Shown here: piece after piece, positions 32,520-41,557 of the stretch
Layout of the letters: each line of letters begins with the position of its first letter
Position numbering within the stretch: the stretch's first letter is position 1
Notes under the pieces: model-generated
What the model was told of the DNA's origin: nothing
The model's database searches: none
What the model saw: only the letters and a program-made list of their open reading frames with translations
Position numbers and translations under genes: made by a program
DNA from: Myxococcales bacterium
GTDB lineage: Bacteria; Myxococcota; Polyangia; Nannocystales; Nannocystaceae
Reading direction: 5' to 3'
DNA length: 64,000 nucleotides
Assembly: GCA_016793465.1 (NCBI GenBank)
Contig: JAEUJW010000039.1
Span: forward strand, 310,001 to 374,000

Positions 32520-33032
32520 ATGATTTCGCGGAACATGACTTCACGGCTTCTCGCACCAGCCTTCGCACTCCTGCCGGTCTTGCCGGCCCTCGTGATCGCC
32601 AGTGTGGCGATCGTCCCCGCCGAGGTCCACGCCGAGATCAAGGCGGCCGCCTGCAAGGTGACCGCCTTCCTCGCCACCAAGGACGGCGACGGCACCATCC
32701 CGGCCGACCTGCAGTTCCTCGAGGAGCAGCTGCGCGACGATCAGTTCGCCGCGTTCAAGGGCTTTCGCCTGCTCGAGGCCAAGACGCTGAAGCTCGGGCT
32801 CAACATGCCGTCGACCGCCGAGCTGCAGTCGGGCTTCAAGCTGAAGCTGAACCTGCTCGGCGACGAGGATCAGAAGCTGAAGCTGCACGCCAACCTGCTG
32901 GCGCCGAACCGCGACAAGCCGCTCGTCGACACCGCCTACAAGATCGACGACAACGGGCTGCTGCTGGTCGGCGGTGTGCGTCACCTCGACGGCAAGCTGT
33001 TCTTCGCCATCCACTGCCGCGGCGAGGTCTGA
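32520..33032 (+). CDS. Exported protein of unknown function in the sigma operon
   Basis: The 170-residue protein has a signal peptide (LLPVLPALVIASVAIVPAEVHA) and then a single domain of about 130 residues with repeated amphipathic strands (FRLLEAKTLKLGLNM, SGFKLKLNLLGDEDQKLKLHANLL, GLLLVGGVRHLDGKLFFAIHC). Two cysteines are present (Cys near residue 45 and the HC near the end), possibly disulphide-bonded. It begins 18 bp after the anti-sigma gene and ends at a terminator, so it completes a sigma/anti-sigma/exported-protein operon; it may be the envelope sensor partner or a target. The ATG at 32535 is an alternative start. Confidence 0.7.
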   Translation: MISRNMTSRLLAPAFALLPVLPALVIASVAIVPAEVHAEIKAAACKVTAFLATKDGDGTIPADLQFLEEQLRDDQFAAFKGFRLLEAKTLKLGLNMPSTAELQSGFKLKLNLLGDEDQKLKLHANLLAPNRDKPLVDTAYKIDDNGLLLVGGVRHLDGKLFFAIHCRGEV

Positions 33033-33055
33033 GGTCCGCTGCTGTTCCGCGTGCG

Positions 33056-33087
33056 ACGGCCCGGTGTCCCGGGCCGTTCGCTTTTTA
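33056..33087 (+). terminator. Terminator of the sigma operon
   Basis: A 9-bp perfect stem (ACGGCCCGG / CCGGGCCGT) with a TGTC loop is followed by TCGCTTTTT. Confidence 0.85.
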
Positions 33088-33110
33088 ATTAAAGAGGATG
33101 CGAGCGGCTC

Positions 33111-35603
33111 GTGTGCGCAAGCCCGCGCGTCTCTGACCCGGATTTGCGGCCGACGACCCGCGAGGGTAACCTGCCCGGGCCTTTGACCCCGCCGCCTTCC
33201 GCTGACACCCCATCTCGCTCCGGCGTCCGCTGGGGCCGTGTATTGCTGGTCTTCGGCGGCCTCGTGTTCGCGGCCGGCGGGGCCGTAGCAGCCTATCCGC
33301 TGTGGGCCGACGGGTGGGCCCGCGGCATGGTCGTCGAGCGCGTCGAGAAGCTGACCGGCAGCAAGCTGGCGATCGAGGCCTTCGACCTCGAGTACACGGC
33401 GGTGCACATCAAGGGCGCCGTGCTCACGCTCGACGGCGGGGCCAGCGTGCGTCTCGAGCACATCGACGTGAAGCTCGACCGCGACGCGCTGTGGTCGGGC
33501 AAAGCGGTCGTCACGTCGGTCGACGTCGAGGGCGGCACGGCGAGCGGCGACGTGAAGGCGTTCGAACGCCTCGCCGCCGACATCGCCGGCCGGGTGCGCG
33601 AGTCGGGCGGCGACGCCGGGCGCGTGCGCATCGTCCCGCAGAAGGCGGCGCTGCGCGGCCTGAAGCTCGACCTGACCCGGGCGATGCCCTCGGCGGACGA
33701 TCCGGAGCGCAGCGCTCGCCTCGGCGGGGTCGTCGATCTCGAGGCGACGCAGGTCGACCCGCAGGCCAAGATCGAGCTCCGCGACATCGAGGTGTCACTC
33801 GGCGCACGGGCCCTGCGCGCCGCCAGCGTAGCGACCACGCTCAAGGTGATGCGCGACGAGGCCGGCATGCACCCGCAGTTCCCGATCGAGGTGGCGATCG
33901 CCGGGGGAGCGACGGCCCTCACGCCGCACATCGCGGTGGCCGACATCCGCGGCAACCTGCGGCTGGCCGACGCCGGGCTCAGCGAGGTCGCGGTCGACCT
34001 CGAGGGCGGGTTCTCCGACGAGGCCGCGCCCGAGAGCGCGAGGGTCGACGGCGAGGCGCCGGTGCTGTGGACGCTGCAGGGCAAGGCGGCCCGCGACCTC
34101 TCGGCCGGCAACATCGACCTGACGATGGAGTCGTTCAAGCTCGGCCGCATCCCCGCGGTCCTCGCCCAGCTTCCGGTGGCGCGCTCGGAGGACGCGACGA
34201 TCGGCGGCAGCCTCAAGCTCGCGTTCTCGGCGGGCAAGATCGACGCCGAGGGTGACCTCGAGCTCGCGGGGCTCAATGTGGTCCACCCGATGCTCGCGCG
34301 CGACACCGTCGAGGGCCTCGGCTTCGCGTTCGACTTCTCGGCGAAGATCGATCCCGCGGCCCGGCAGGTGACCGTCGAGGCGGCGACGCTGCGCCGCGGC
34401 GCCGTCGAGGTCGACTTCGACGGCGAGTTCATCCACGCGGCGGAGCAGGCCCAGCGCAAGTACAGGCTCCACCTGAAGATCCCCAAGGTCGCCTGCCAGG
34501 AGGTGATCAAGGCCATGCCGCCGCAGCTCGCGCCGACGCTGGTGGGCTTCGAGCTGAAGGGGGACTTCGAGCTCGAGATGGCGGCCGACATCGACTACAG
34601 CGACCTCAGCAAGGTGACGCTGACGGGGCGGGTCGAGAAGGACAAGTGCAAGCCGGTGAAGGTGCCCGCGTTGGTCTCGGCCGAGCGGCTCGGCAAGCCG
34701 TTCATCCACCGCGCCACCATGCGCGACGGTCAGGAGCGGACGGTCGACCTCAGCGAGGGATCGGGCTCGTTCACCGCGCTCGACCAGATCTCGCCGTACA
34801 TGGTCGCCGCGGTGATGTCGACCGAGGACGGCGGGTTCTGGAAGCACAAGGGCTTCATCACCTCGCAGTTCCAGGCGGCGCTGCGCCGCAACCTCGAGGC
34901 CGGCAAGATCCGCCTCGGCGCCTCGACCATCACCATGCAGATGGTCAAGAACACCCTCCTCTCGCACGAGCGCACGCTGTCGCGCAAGCTCCAGGAGATG
35001 TTCCTGACCTGGTACGTGGAGCAGTCGCTGACCAAGCAGCGTATCATGGAGATCTATCTCAACGTGATCGAGTTCGGCCCCGGGATCTATGGCGTGACAC
35101 GGGCGGCCCAGCACTACTTCGCGAAGGCTCCGCTGGACCTGACCCCGCCGGAGGCGGCCTACCTCGCGCTCATGCTGCCGAGCCCGGTGCGGCGCCACGT
35201 GAACTACTGCGAGGGCGGCCTGACGCCGGTGTTCCAGGCCAAGATGAAGCGCCTGCTGTCGATCATGCACTCAAAGGGACGGCTCGACCCGGAGACCTAC
35301 GAGCTGTGGAAGGAGGGCGTCGTCACCTTCGATCTGAGCGAGCTCGGCTCGAAGAAGGAGTGCAACGCCGAGATCACGCGCTTGCTCGCCGCCCAGGAGC
35401 AGCAGCGGTCGCTGTCGGGCCTGTGGGGCGGCGACGGCAACCTCGACGACGACGCCATCCCGATCGGCGACGAGGTCGTCGACGCGGCCGCCGATCGGGC
35501 CCCGCCGCCGCGCAAGAGCAAGGCGCCGCGGGGCTTCGACGAGGCGGCGCTCGACGCCCTCGGCGGCGACGAGTCGTTCCTGCAGGCGCCGGAGGGGCAG
35601 TGA
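33111..35603 (+). CDS. AsmA-like domain fused to a GT51 peptidoglycan glycosyltransferase
   Basis: The 830-residue protein has one N-terminal membrane helix (VLLVFGGLVFAAGGAVAAYPL) and about 480 residues of AsmA-like repeats (VERVEKLTGSKLAIEAFDLEYTAVHIKGA, LRLADAGLSEVAVDLEGGF). A complete GT51 domain follows: VMSTEDGGFWKHKGF with catalytic Glu572, GASTITMQMVKNTLLSHERTLSRK, and IMEIYLNVIEFGPGIYGV. There is no transpeptidase domain. GT51 enzymes polymerise lipid II; AsmA proteins move lipids or span the periplasm, so the fusion is unusual. A GTG at 33111 starts the longest form. An in-frame TTG at 33183, just after a promoter, gives a 24-residue shorter protein and may be the true start. Overlaps the next gene by 4 nt. 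Confidence 0.82.
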   Translation: MCASPRVSDPDLRPTTREGNLPGPLTPPPSADTPSRSGVRWGRVLLVFGGLVFAAGGAVAAYPLWADGWARGMVVERVEKLTGSKLAIEAFDLEYTAVHIKGAVLTLDGGASVRLEHIDVKLDRDALWSGKAVVTSVDVEGGTASGDVKAFERLAADIAGRVRESGGDAGRVRIVPQKAALRGLKLDLTRAMPSADDPERSARLGGVVDLEATQVDPQAKIELRDIEVSLGARALRAASVATTLKVMRDEAGMHPQFPIEVAIAGGATALTPHIAVADIRGNLRLADAGLSEVAVDLEGGFSDEAAPESARVDGEAPVLWTLQGKAARDLSAGNIDLTMESFKLGRIPAVLAQLPVARSEDATIGGSLKLAFSAGKIDAEGDLELAGLNVVHPMLARDTVEGLGFAFDFSAKIDPAARQVTVEAATLRRGAVEVDFDGEFIHAAEQAQRKYRLHLKIPKVACQEVIKAMPPQLAPTLVGFELKGDFELEMAADIDYSDLSKVTLTGRVEKDKCKPVKVPALVSAERLGKPFIHRATMRDGQERTVDLSEGSGSFTALDQISPYMVAAVMSTEDGGFWKHKGFITSQFQAALRRNLEAGKIRLGASTITMQMVKNTLLSHERTLSRKLQEMFLTWYVEQSLTKQRIMEIYLNVIEFGPGIYGVTRAAQHYFAKAPLDLTPPEAAYLALMLPSPVRRHVNYCEGGLTPVFQAKMKRLLSIMHSKGRLDPETYELWKEGVVTFDLSELGSKKECNAEITRLLAAQEQQRSLSGLWGGDGNLDDDAIPIGDEVVDAAADRAPPPRKSKAPRGFDEAALDALGGDESFLQAPEGQ
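33144..33172 (+). promoter_or_regulatory. Putative promoter inside the annotated 5' end of the GT51 fusion
   Basis: TTGCGG (33144-33149) and TAACCT (33167-33172) are 17 bp apart. Transcription would start near 33179, only 4 nt before the in-frame TTG at 33183. Confidence 0.4.
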
Positions 35604-37072
35604 CGGGGCGGGCGCTCGCGCTGACCGCGGGGCTGCTGGCCTTCGGGCCAGGTTCGGTGCGCGCGCAGGAGGTCCTGGTCGAGGCCGACGCCAGCCAGCA
35701 CCCGCCCGATCACGCCGGCAAGACCGTGCACGGCGACATCCGCCTCGGCGCGGCGGTCGGGTTCATCACCGAGGATCCGATCGTCGGCCTCGCGCCCTCG
35801 CTCGGGCTCGACTTCAGCGATCTGGCGCCGATCCAGCTGCGCCTCGGCGCGCCGGTCCACCTGCGCATCTACGACCGCGACCCCGAGCAGGGCCCCGTGG
35901 TCCGCAAGACCGAGTGGGACGAGGCGGGCGACTACCTCTCGATCCTGCAGCAGCTCTCGTACAACGGCGACTATATCTTCGGTACGGCCGGGCGGGCGAC
36001 CGTCGACGTGCGCATCGGCGGGCTCGGGCGCGTCCACGTCGGGCACGGCTCGATCGTCCGCGGCTACGCCAACAGCCTCGACATCGATCGCCGGCGCACC
36101 GGCGTCGACGCCGTGGCCCGCGTCGAGGGCGACCTGCTCGACATGCCGGCCGGCAGCGAGATCCAGTTCGTGGTCGGCGACCTCGCGGGGCAGCAGATCT
36201 TCGGCACGCGGCTCGGCGCCGACTGGGCCGGCGCGGGCATCGGCGTGTCGGTGTTCGGCGATCCGTACGCGCCGCGGGCGCTCAACTTCACCGGCCAGGG
36301 CCTCGAGATCGACAAGCGCAACCAGCTCGTCGGCACCGGGCGCGGGGTCGCGGTGGTCGGGTTCGACGTCAGCTACAACGTGTCGGACCGCTGGCGCTAC
36401 ACCATCGTCCCGTACTTCGACATGAACTTCATCCCCGGCCTCGGGCGCGGCATGCACCTCGGGGTCGACGCGGAGTTTCGCCTGGGCCGGCGGCGGGCGT
36501 TTCGCCTCGGCGTGGTCGCCGAGCTGACGGTGAGCAGCGCGCACTACGACCCGGTGTTCTTCGACGTGTTCTACTCGACCCAGCGCATGCAGGCGCAGTT
36601 CGCCGCGCGCAGCCTCGAGGTCGGCGCGCCGTTCTACGACACCGCGCTGCCGAAGTACGGGTTCGTGCAACAGAACGACCTGCACGGGGCCGGCGGTTAC
36701 GGCGGCCTGCGCATGGCCCACGACGAGGGCTTCTTCTTCGAGACCGGCTATCGCTACCGGCCCGGGCTGCTCGGGCACACCTGGGAGACGCGGCTCGGGC
36801 TCGACCTCGAGGTCGTGCAGATGTCGCTGCTCGCGGCCCACCGCGGCGGGCTCGGCTTCAACGTGGCCGAGCGCAGCCCGGCGGGCACGCTGGCGCGGCT
36901 CGACCTGTCGGTGCCCGTGCACCGCTTCATCGACGTGACGGCGCAGGCCGGCTGGCAGCCGGTGATGCGCCGCGCGATCAACGAGACCGCCGCGCACGGG
37001 GTGCCCTCGGCCGGCTTCTACGGCGCGGGCGCGCTGTTCATGTTCGGCGCGGCCGGGCACTTCGACTGGTGA
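35600..37072 (+). CDS. Outer-membrane beta-barrel protein
   Basis: The 490-residue protein has a cleavable signal peptide (LALTAGLLAFGPGSVRAQE) and an alternating strand pattern with aromatic girdle residues throughout: LSILQQLSYNGDYIFGTAGRATVDVRIGG, RWRYTIVPYFDMNFIPGLGRG, RRRAFRLGVVAELTVSSAHYD, FFFETGYRYRPGLLGHTWETRLGLDLEV. The last strand ends in FDW, a C-terminal aromatic as used by the BAM complex. The GTG start overlaps the stop of the AsmA-GT51 gene (GTGA), with GGAGG 4 nt upstream, so the two are translationally coupled. This suggests that the barrel and the AsmA-like bridge work together, possibly in lipid transport. No named family. Confidence 0.75.
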   Translation: MTGRALALTAGLLAFGPGSVRAQEVLVEADASQHPPDHAGKTVHGDIRLGAAVGFITEDPIVGLAPSLGLDFSDLAPIQLRLGAPVHLRIYDRDPEQGPVVRKTEWDEAGDYLSILQQLSYNGDYIFGTAGRATVDVRIGGLGRVHVGHGSIVRGYANSLDIDRRRTGVDAVARVEGDLLDMPAGSEIQFVVGDLAGQQIFGTRLGADWAGAGIGVSVFGDPYAPRALNFTGQGLEIDKRNQLVGTGRGVAVVGFDVSYNVSDRWRYTIVPYFDMNFIPGLGRGMHLGVDAEFRLGRRRAFRLGVVAELTVSSAHYDPVFFDVFYSTQRMQAQFAARSLEVGAPFYDTALPKYGFVQQNDLHGAGGYGGLRMAHDEGFFFETGYRYRPGLLGHTWETRLGLDLEVVQMSLLAAHRGGLGFNVAERSPAGTLARLDLSVPVHRFIDVTAQAGWQPVMRRAINETAAHGVPSAGFYGAGALFMFGAAGHFDW

Positions 37073-37076
37073 GCGC

Positions 37077-37835
37077 ATGAACATCGCGGCCTCCGAGCTC
37101 GATCGCGGCGATCGCGGCCTCATGGACGCGCCGGTGTTCCTGGCGACGCTCGCGCGGCTCGGCTCCGAGGCGGTCATCGATCGGCTCGCGCCGCACCTCA
37201 CCGAGGCGAGGAGGAGCCGCATCGACGCGGTGCTGCGGGCCCGCGTCGGCTCGCTGTGCGTCGCGCTCGAGGACCCGCACGACCCGGGCAACGCGGCCGC
37301 GGTGCAGCGCACGATCGAGGCGCTCGGCGGCGGCGACGTGCACGTGATCGGGCTGGCCTCGGCGAGGCTGCGCTCGCGGCGGATCACCCGCGGTACCTTC
37401 TACTGGTCCGACACGCGGGTGCACGCCGACTGGGACGGGCTGCGCGCCGCGTTACCGGCGGGAATGCGGCTCGCGGGCGCGTGCGTCGATGGGGCGGAGG
37501 ACCTCGAGCACGTGCCCGTCGATCGCCCGCTGTGCCTGGTGTTCGGGAACGAGCAGGCCGGGCTCACGCCGCGCGGGCGGGCCGCCTGCGACCTGCTGTT
37601 TCGCATCCCGATGCACGGCATGGCCGAGAGCCTCAACCTCTCGGTCGCCGCGGGCATCGCCCTGCACTCGCTGCTGGCTCGTCGGCGCGCCGCGCTCGGC
37701 GCCGCGGGCGACCTTTCCGGCGAACAGTTGGCGTTTCTGCGGGCGCGTTGGTACGCCAAGGCCGTGGATCCGCGCCTGGTCCGCGCCGCGCTCGGGCTGC
37801 CCGCCGACCCACCGACCGACACGAGGGACCCATGA
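37077..37835 (+). CDS. SpoU/TrmH-type tRNA or rRNA 2'-O-methyltransferase
   Basis: The 252-residue SPOUT methyltransferase shows the three motifs of the family: motif 1 LEDPHDPGNAAAVQRTIEA with the conserved Asn/Arg, motif 2 LCLVFGNEQAGLT and motif 3 RIPMHGMAESLNLSVAAGIALH, which form the trefoil knot and SAM site. The C-terminal FLRARWYAKAVDPR resembles the TrmH C-terminal extension, favouring tRNA Gm18 methylation, though rRNA targets cannot be excluded. It starts 4 nt after the beta-barrel gene and overlaps the PBP1A gene by 4 nt, so it is embedded in the envelope operon. Confidence 0.85.
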   Translation: MNIAASELDRGDRGLMDAPVFLATLARLGSEAVIDRLAPHLTEARRSRIDAVLRARVGSLCVALEDPHDPGNAAAVQRTIEALGGGDVHVIGLASARLRSRRITRGTFYWSDTRVHADWDGLRAALPAGMRLAGACVDGAEDLEHVPVDRPLCLVFGNEQAGLTPRGRAACDLLFRIPMHGMAESLNLSVAAGIALHSLLARRRAALGAAGDLSGEQLAFLRARWYAKAVDPRLVRAALGLPADPPTDTRDP

Positions 37836-40354
37836 CGATACGCTGGCGAAAGGTCGCGGCCTGGACCGCGGGCATCGGGCTCACGGGCGCCGTGCTGGGC
37901 GTCGGGACGATCGCGGGCATCTTCTGGTACCACGGCCGGAACATCGCCCACGTCGACGTCGCGGCGATCCGCGACTACCGCCCGCCGCAGGTCACCCGCA
38001 TCGTCGCGCGCGACGGCACCTTGCTCGGCGAGGTCTTCAAGCAGCGGCGCACGCTGATCAAGTTCGACGACATCCCGACGCACGTGGTCAACGCCTTCCT
38101 CGCCGCCGAGGACGCCGACTTCTACAACCACGAGGGCATGGACTACTTCGGCATGGTCCGCGCCGCGCTGGCCAACGTCGAGGCCGGGCAGATGCGCCAG
38201 GGCGCCTCGACGATCACCCAGCAGGTGGTGAAGAACTTCCTCTTGTCGCCGGAGCGGACGTTCGAGCGCAAGATCCAGGAGCTCTTGCTGGCGCGGCGGC
38301 TCGAGCAGGCGCTGTCGAAGCACGAGATCCTCGAGCTCTACCTCAACGACATGTTCCTCGGGAACGGCCGCTACGGCATCGAGGAGGCCAGCCGCTTCTA
38401 CTTCAGCAAGAGCGTCCGCGACATCGACCTCGGCCAGGCCGCGCTGCTGGCCACGCTGCCCAAGGCGCCGAGCAAGGTCAACCCGCTGAAGGACCCCGAG
38501 GGCTCGAAGGACCGCCAGATCTACGTGCTGCGGCAGATGGCCGCCAAGGGCTTCGCGCAGCCGCAGGACGTCGAGGCCTTCATCGCCGCGCCGCTGGCCC
38601 TGAAGGTCGCGCCCGACGGCGGGACCGTGGCTCCGGGCGCGCAGGAGTTCGTCGACGCCGCGCGCGCGTACCTCGAGAGCAAGTACACCCCCGACGAGCT
38701 CGAGCGCCTCGGCGCGACCGTCACCACGACCGTCGATCTGAACCTGCAGGCCCAGGCGAAGGCGGGCCTGTACAACGGCCTCGTCGCGCTCGACATGCGC
38801 CAGGGCTACGGCCACAAGATCAAGGCGGCGAAGGAGAAGGAGCAGGCCCGCGTGCTCGACAAGGGCAGGGTGCCGCTCGCGGTCGGCGGGGTGTTCCCGG
38901 CGGTGATCCAGGCGCGCACGCCGGAGCTGCCGGCCGACGTGTTCACCGCCAAGATCGGCGACTCGCTGGTGGCCGTGCGCGTGCCCGAGGGCACCCGCTA
39001 CGACGATCCGAAGCTCACCCACGCCGAGCAGTTCCCGGCCGGCGGGGTGACGATGGTCGAGATCGTGGCGCTGCCCGGCGGCGAGGCGACGCCGGCGGTG
39101 CCCGCGGGTCACGCGACCGGGATCATCGGCTCGGGCCCGCAGGCGGCGGTCGTCATCGCCGAGAATTCGACCGGCGAGATCCTGGCGATGGTCGGCGGGA
39201 TCAACCACCAGCGCGGCGACTTCAACCGCGTGCTCCACGCCCAGCGCCAGCCGGGTAGCTCGTTCAAGCCGTTCATCTACGGGGCGGCGATCGCCTCGGA
39301 GAAGTACACCGCGGCCTCGCTGGTGTCGGACTCGCCCGAGATCTACGAGAAGTGGCGGCCGACCAACTTCGAGGTCGACGAGTACAAGGGCGACATCCGC
39401 CTGCGCGTCGCGCTGACCCACTCGGTCAACACCATCGCCATCAAGCTGCTCGACTCGCTGGGGTTCGAGGCGGTCACCGCGTTCGCGCGGGCCGCGGGGA
39501 TCCAGGCGCCGCTGGCCGAGAACCTCGCGCTCGCGCTCGGGGTCAGCGAGATGACGCCGCGCGACCTGCTCGCCGGCTATCTCACGCTCGCGCGCGGGGG
39601 CTCGTACCTCGAGCCGACGTTCATCCGCTCGATCGAGATCCCGCGCGAGGGCAGCTGGAAGCCCGAGCGCACGCCGCAGCAGAACCTGCGGGAGGACGTC
39701 GTGTTCGTCCTGACGTCGATGATGACGAGCGTGGTCCAGGAGGGCACCGGCACCGCGGCCAAGGCCCTGAAGCGGCCGGTCGCCGGCAAGACCGGGACCT
39801 CGGCCGAGCACCGCGACGCGTGGTTCGCCGGCTACACGCCCGACCACGTGGCGGTCGCCTGGGTCGGCTTCGACACCCCGAAGAAGCTCGGCAAGAGCGA
39901 GACGGGCGGGCGCGCGGCCCTGCCGATCTGGCTGGCGACCATGCAGGCCGCGAGCGGCGCGCTGCCGGTCCGCGGGTTCGTGCCGCCGGCGTCGGTGCAG
40001 GTCGTGCGCATCGACAAGCGCACGGGTCTGCTCGCGCCGGCCGAGGTCCCGCAGCCCGACGGCTCGATGGCCCCGCCGAAGCCCGAGGAGGTGATGGAGG
40101 AGTACTTCCTCGAGGGCACCGCGCCGGTCGACGTGGCCGAGCCCGCGGCGCTGCCTGCGGGTGATGCGCTGCTCGACCTCTACGGCGACGGCGACGAGGC
40201 GATCCCGTCGACCGCGCCCACGGCGCCCGACGCCATGGATCCGGTGCCCCCGCCGGCGGCCCCGCCCGAGACCCCGCCCGTGCCCACCGGGTCGTCGACG
40301 CCCCCGAAGCCCCGGGACAGCGGTTTACCCACGGTCCACGACGATCCCAACTGA
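37832..40354 (+). CDS. mrcA: Class A penicillin-binding protein 1A
   Basis: The 840-residue bifunctional peptidoglycan synthase has a membrane helix near the N-terminus and a GT51 domain with AEDADFYNHEGMDYFG, GASTITQQVVKNFLLSPERTFERK and ILELYLNDMFLGNGRYGIEEA. An OB-like insert is followed by the transpeptidase with S476-S-F-K479, the SVN triad (LTHSVNTIAIK) and KTGTS (GKTGTSAEHRDAWFAGY). All catalytic residues are present. The C-terminus adds a Pro/Thr-rich tail of about 100 residues (PPPAAPPETPPVPTGSSTPP) not found in E. coli. Its ATG overlaps the methyltransferase stop by 4 nt. Together with the GT51 fusion it makes this a cell-wall synthesis locus. Confidence 0.93.
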   Translation: MTIRWRKVAAWTAGIGLTGAVLGVGTIAGIFWYHGRNIAHVDVAAIRDYRPPQVTRIVARDGTLLGEVFKQRRTLIKFDDIPTHVVNAFLAAEDADFYNHEGMDYFGMVRAALANVEAGQMRQGASTITQQVVKNFLLSPERTFERKIQELLLARRLEQALSKHEILELYLNDMFLGNGRYGIEEASRFYFSKSVRDIDLGQAALLATLPKAPSKVNPLKDPEGSKDRQIYVLRQMAAKGFAQPQDVEAFIAAPLALKVAPDGGTVAPGAQEFVDAARAYLESKYTPDELERLGATVTTTVDLNLQAQAKAGLYNGLVALDMRQGYGHKIKAAKEKEQARVLDKGRVPLAVGGVFPAVIQARTPELPADVFTAKIGDSLVAVRVPEGTRYDDPKLTHAEQFPAGGVTMVEIVALPGGEATPAVPAGHATGIIGSGPQAAVVIAENSTGEILAMVGGINHQRGDFNRVLHAQRQPGSSFKPFIYGAAIASEKYTAASLVSDSPEIYEKWRPTNFEVDEYKGDIRLRVALTHSVNTIAIKLLDSLGFEAVTAFARAAGIQAPLAENLALALGVSEMTPRDLLAGYLTLARGGSYLEPTFIRSIEIPREGSWKPERTPQQNLREDVVFVLTSMMTSVVQEGTGTAAKALKRPVAGKTGTSAEHRDAWFAGYTPDHVAVAWVGFDTPKKLGKSETGGRAALPIWLATMQAASGALPVRGFVPPASVQVVRIDKRTGLLAPAEVPQPDGSMAPPKPEEVMEEYFLEGTAPVDVAEPAALPAGDALLDLYGDGDEAIPSTAPTAPDAMDPVPPPAAPPETPPVPTGSSTPPKPRDSGLPTVHDDPN

Positions 40355-40379
40355 GTTCGTGGGGTGCTAGGCTCGGCCG

Positions 40380-40991
40380 GTGGCTCAGCAGAAGGTCGTC
40401 GACCTCGTGATCCAGCAGGGCGCGCTGCAGATCGTGCCGCGCCCCGGGCCGGCCGCCGTGGACGCTCGCCCGGACGCGCGCGAGTGGCTGGTCCGCAGCC
40501 CCGGGAGCTGGCAGGTGATGGTCGGCATGGGACTGACGCTGTCGGGCGCGGGCCTGCTGCTCGGGGTGCTCGGCCCGGTCATGCTGACGCTGTGGATCGC
40601 CAACTCGCTGCTGTCGGCGGGGGCCTTCCTGGTGTTCCTCGGGTTCGTCAAGCGGGTGCTGCAGCGCCAGCGCCCCGACGCCCTGCCGGCGCCGCCGCCC
40701 CCGGTCGATCCCCGCCTGCTGGCCGAGCGCAGCCGCCGCGTGCGGTCCATCCTCGCCCGCGCGACCGGCGAGCTGTACACCTTCGAGCGGCTGGTGCGGG
40801 ACTCGAAGTGGACGCAGGCGGCCATGCTCTCGACCTTGCTACACATGAAGGAGCGCGGTGAGATCATCGAGGACCTCAACCTCGATACCGGCGAGTGGGT
40901 CTACTCGCTGACCGAGGACCCCGTGGCGGGCGCCCCCGGTTCGCTTATGCTGGAGGAGCGCACCGCCCCGACCCCGGAGCGAGACGGATGA
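40380..40991 (+). CDS. Two-helix membrane protein, unknown
   Basis: The 203-residue protein has two adjacent membrane helices (WQVMVGMGLTLSGAGLLLGVLG and LWIANSLLSAGAFLVFLGFV). A Pro-rich linker and a cytoplasmic winged-helix-like domain of about 80 residues follow (SILARATGELYTFERLVRDSKWTQAAMLSTLLHMKERGEIIEDLNLDTGEWVYSL), whose helix-helix-strand order resembles a DNA-binding winged helix, though this is only a guess. The start is a GTG with TAGGCT ending 6 nt upstream and no SD, so probably leaderless. It overlaps the TM2 gene by 4 nt; the next four genes form a tight cluster. Confidence 0.65.
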   Translation: MAQQKVVDLVIQQGALQIVPRPGPAAVDARPDAREWLVRSPGSWQVMVGMGLTLSGAGLLLGVLGPVMLTLWIANSLLSAGAFLVFLGFVKRVLQRQRPDALPAPPPPVDPRLLAERSRRVRSILARATGELYTFERLVRDSKWTQAAMLSTLLHMKERGEIIEDLNLDTGEWVYSLTEDPVAGAPGSLMLEERTAPTPERDG

Positions 40992-41557
40992 AGGACAAGA
41001 ACACAGCGGCCATCTTGGCGTTTTTCTTCGGGTGGATGGGCGCCCACAAGTTCTACCTCGGCCAGACCGGGGCGGGGCTCCTGTACCTCCTGTTCTCGCT
41101 GACCACCATCCCGCTGTTCCTCAGCTTCATCGAGTTCATCATCCTCGCGCTGATGGACCGCGACGAGTTCAACCGCCGCTTCAACGGCAGCCACACGCTG
41201 GCGCAGGGCCCGGTGGTGCTCAACATGCTGCCGCCGGCGCCGGGCTACTACCCGCCGCAGCAGGCGCCGGGTTATCCGCCAGGCTACCCGCCGGGCGTGT
41301 ACCCCGGCTACCCGCCGGGCGCGTACCCCGGCTACCCGCCGGGCACCTATCCTCCGGGACAGGTCCCGCCGCCGGTCTACCCGTCGGGCACCTACTACCC
41401 GCCGCCGGCCAGCCCGCAGGGCGCGCCGCCGCCGGCGCCGCCGACCCAGGGCGACGTCATCGCCCGCCTCGAGAAGCTCAACGAGCTGCGCATCGCCGGC
41501 CTGCTGACGGACGAGGAGTTCGCCCAGCAGAAGGCCCGCGTGCTCGACCAGCTGTGA
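40988..41557 (+). CDS. TM2-domain protein with Tyr/Pro/Gly linker and SHOCT domain
   Basis: The 189-residue protein begins with a TM2 domain (TAAILAFFFGWMGAHKFYLGQTGAGLLYLLF, then the second helix TTIPLFLSFIEFIILALMDRDEF). A low-complexity region of PGYPPG/YPPG repeats (about 77-140) follows, and a C-terminal SHOCT helix pair (VIARLEKLNELRIAGLLTDEEFAQQKARVL). This TM2-linker-SHOCT layout is common in bacteria, with SHOCT thought to mediate oligomerisation; function is unknown. It is coupled by ATGA to the upstream gene and by GTGA to the lipoprotein downstream. Confidence 0.85.
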   Translation: MKDKNTAAILAFFFGWMGAHKFYLGQTGAGLLYLLFSLTTIPLFLSFIEFIILALMDRDEFNRRFNGSHTLAQGPVVLNMLPPAPGYYPPQQAPGYPPGYPPGVYPGYPPGAYPGYPPGTYPPGQVPPPVYPSGTYYPPPASPQGAPPPAPPTQGDVIARLEKLNELRIAGLLTDEEFAQQKARVLDQL

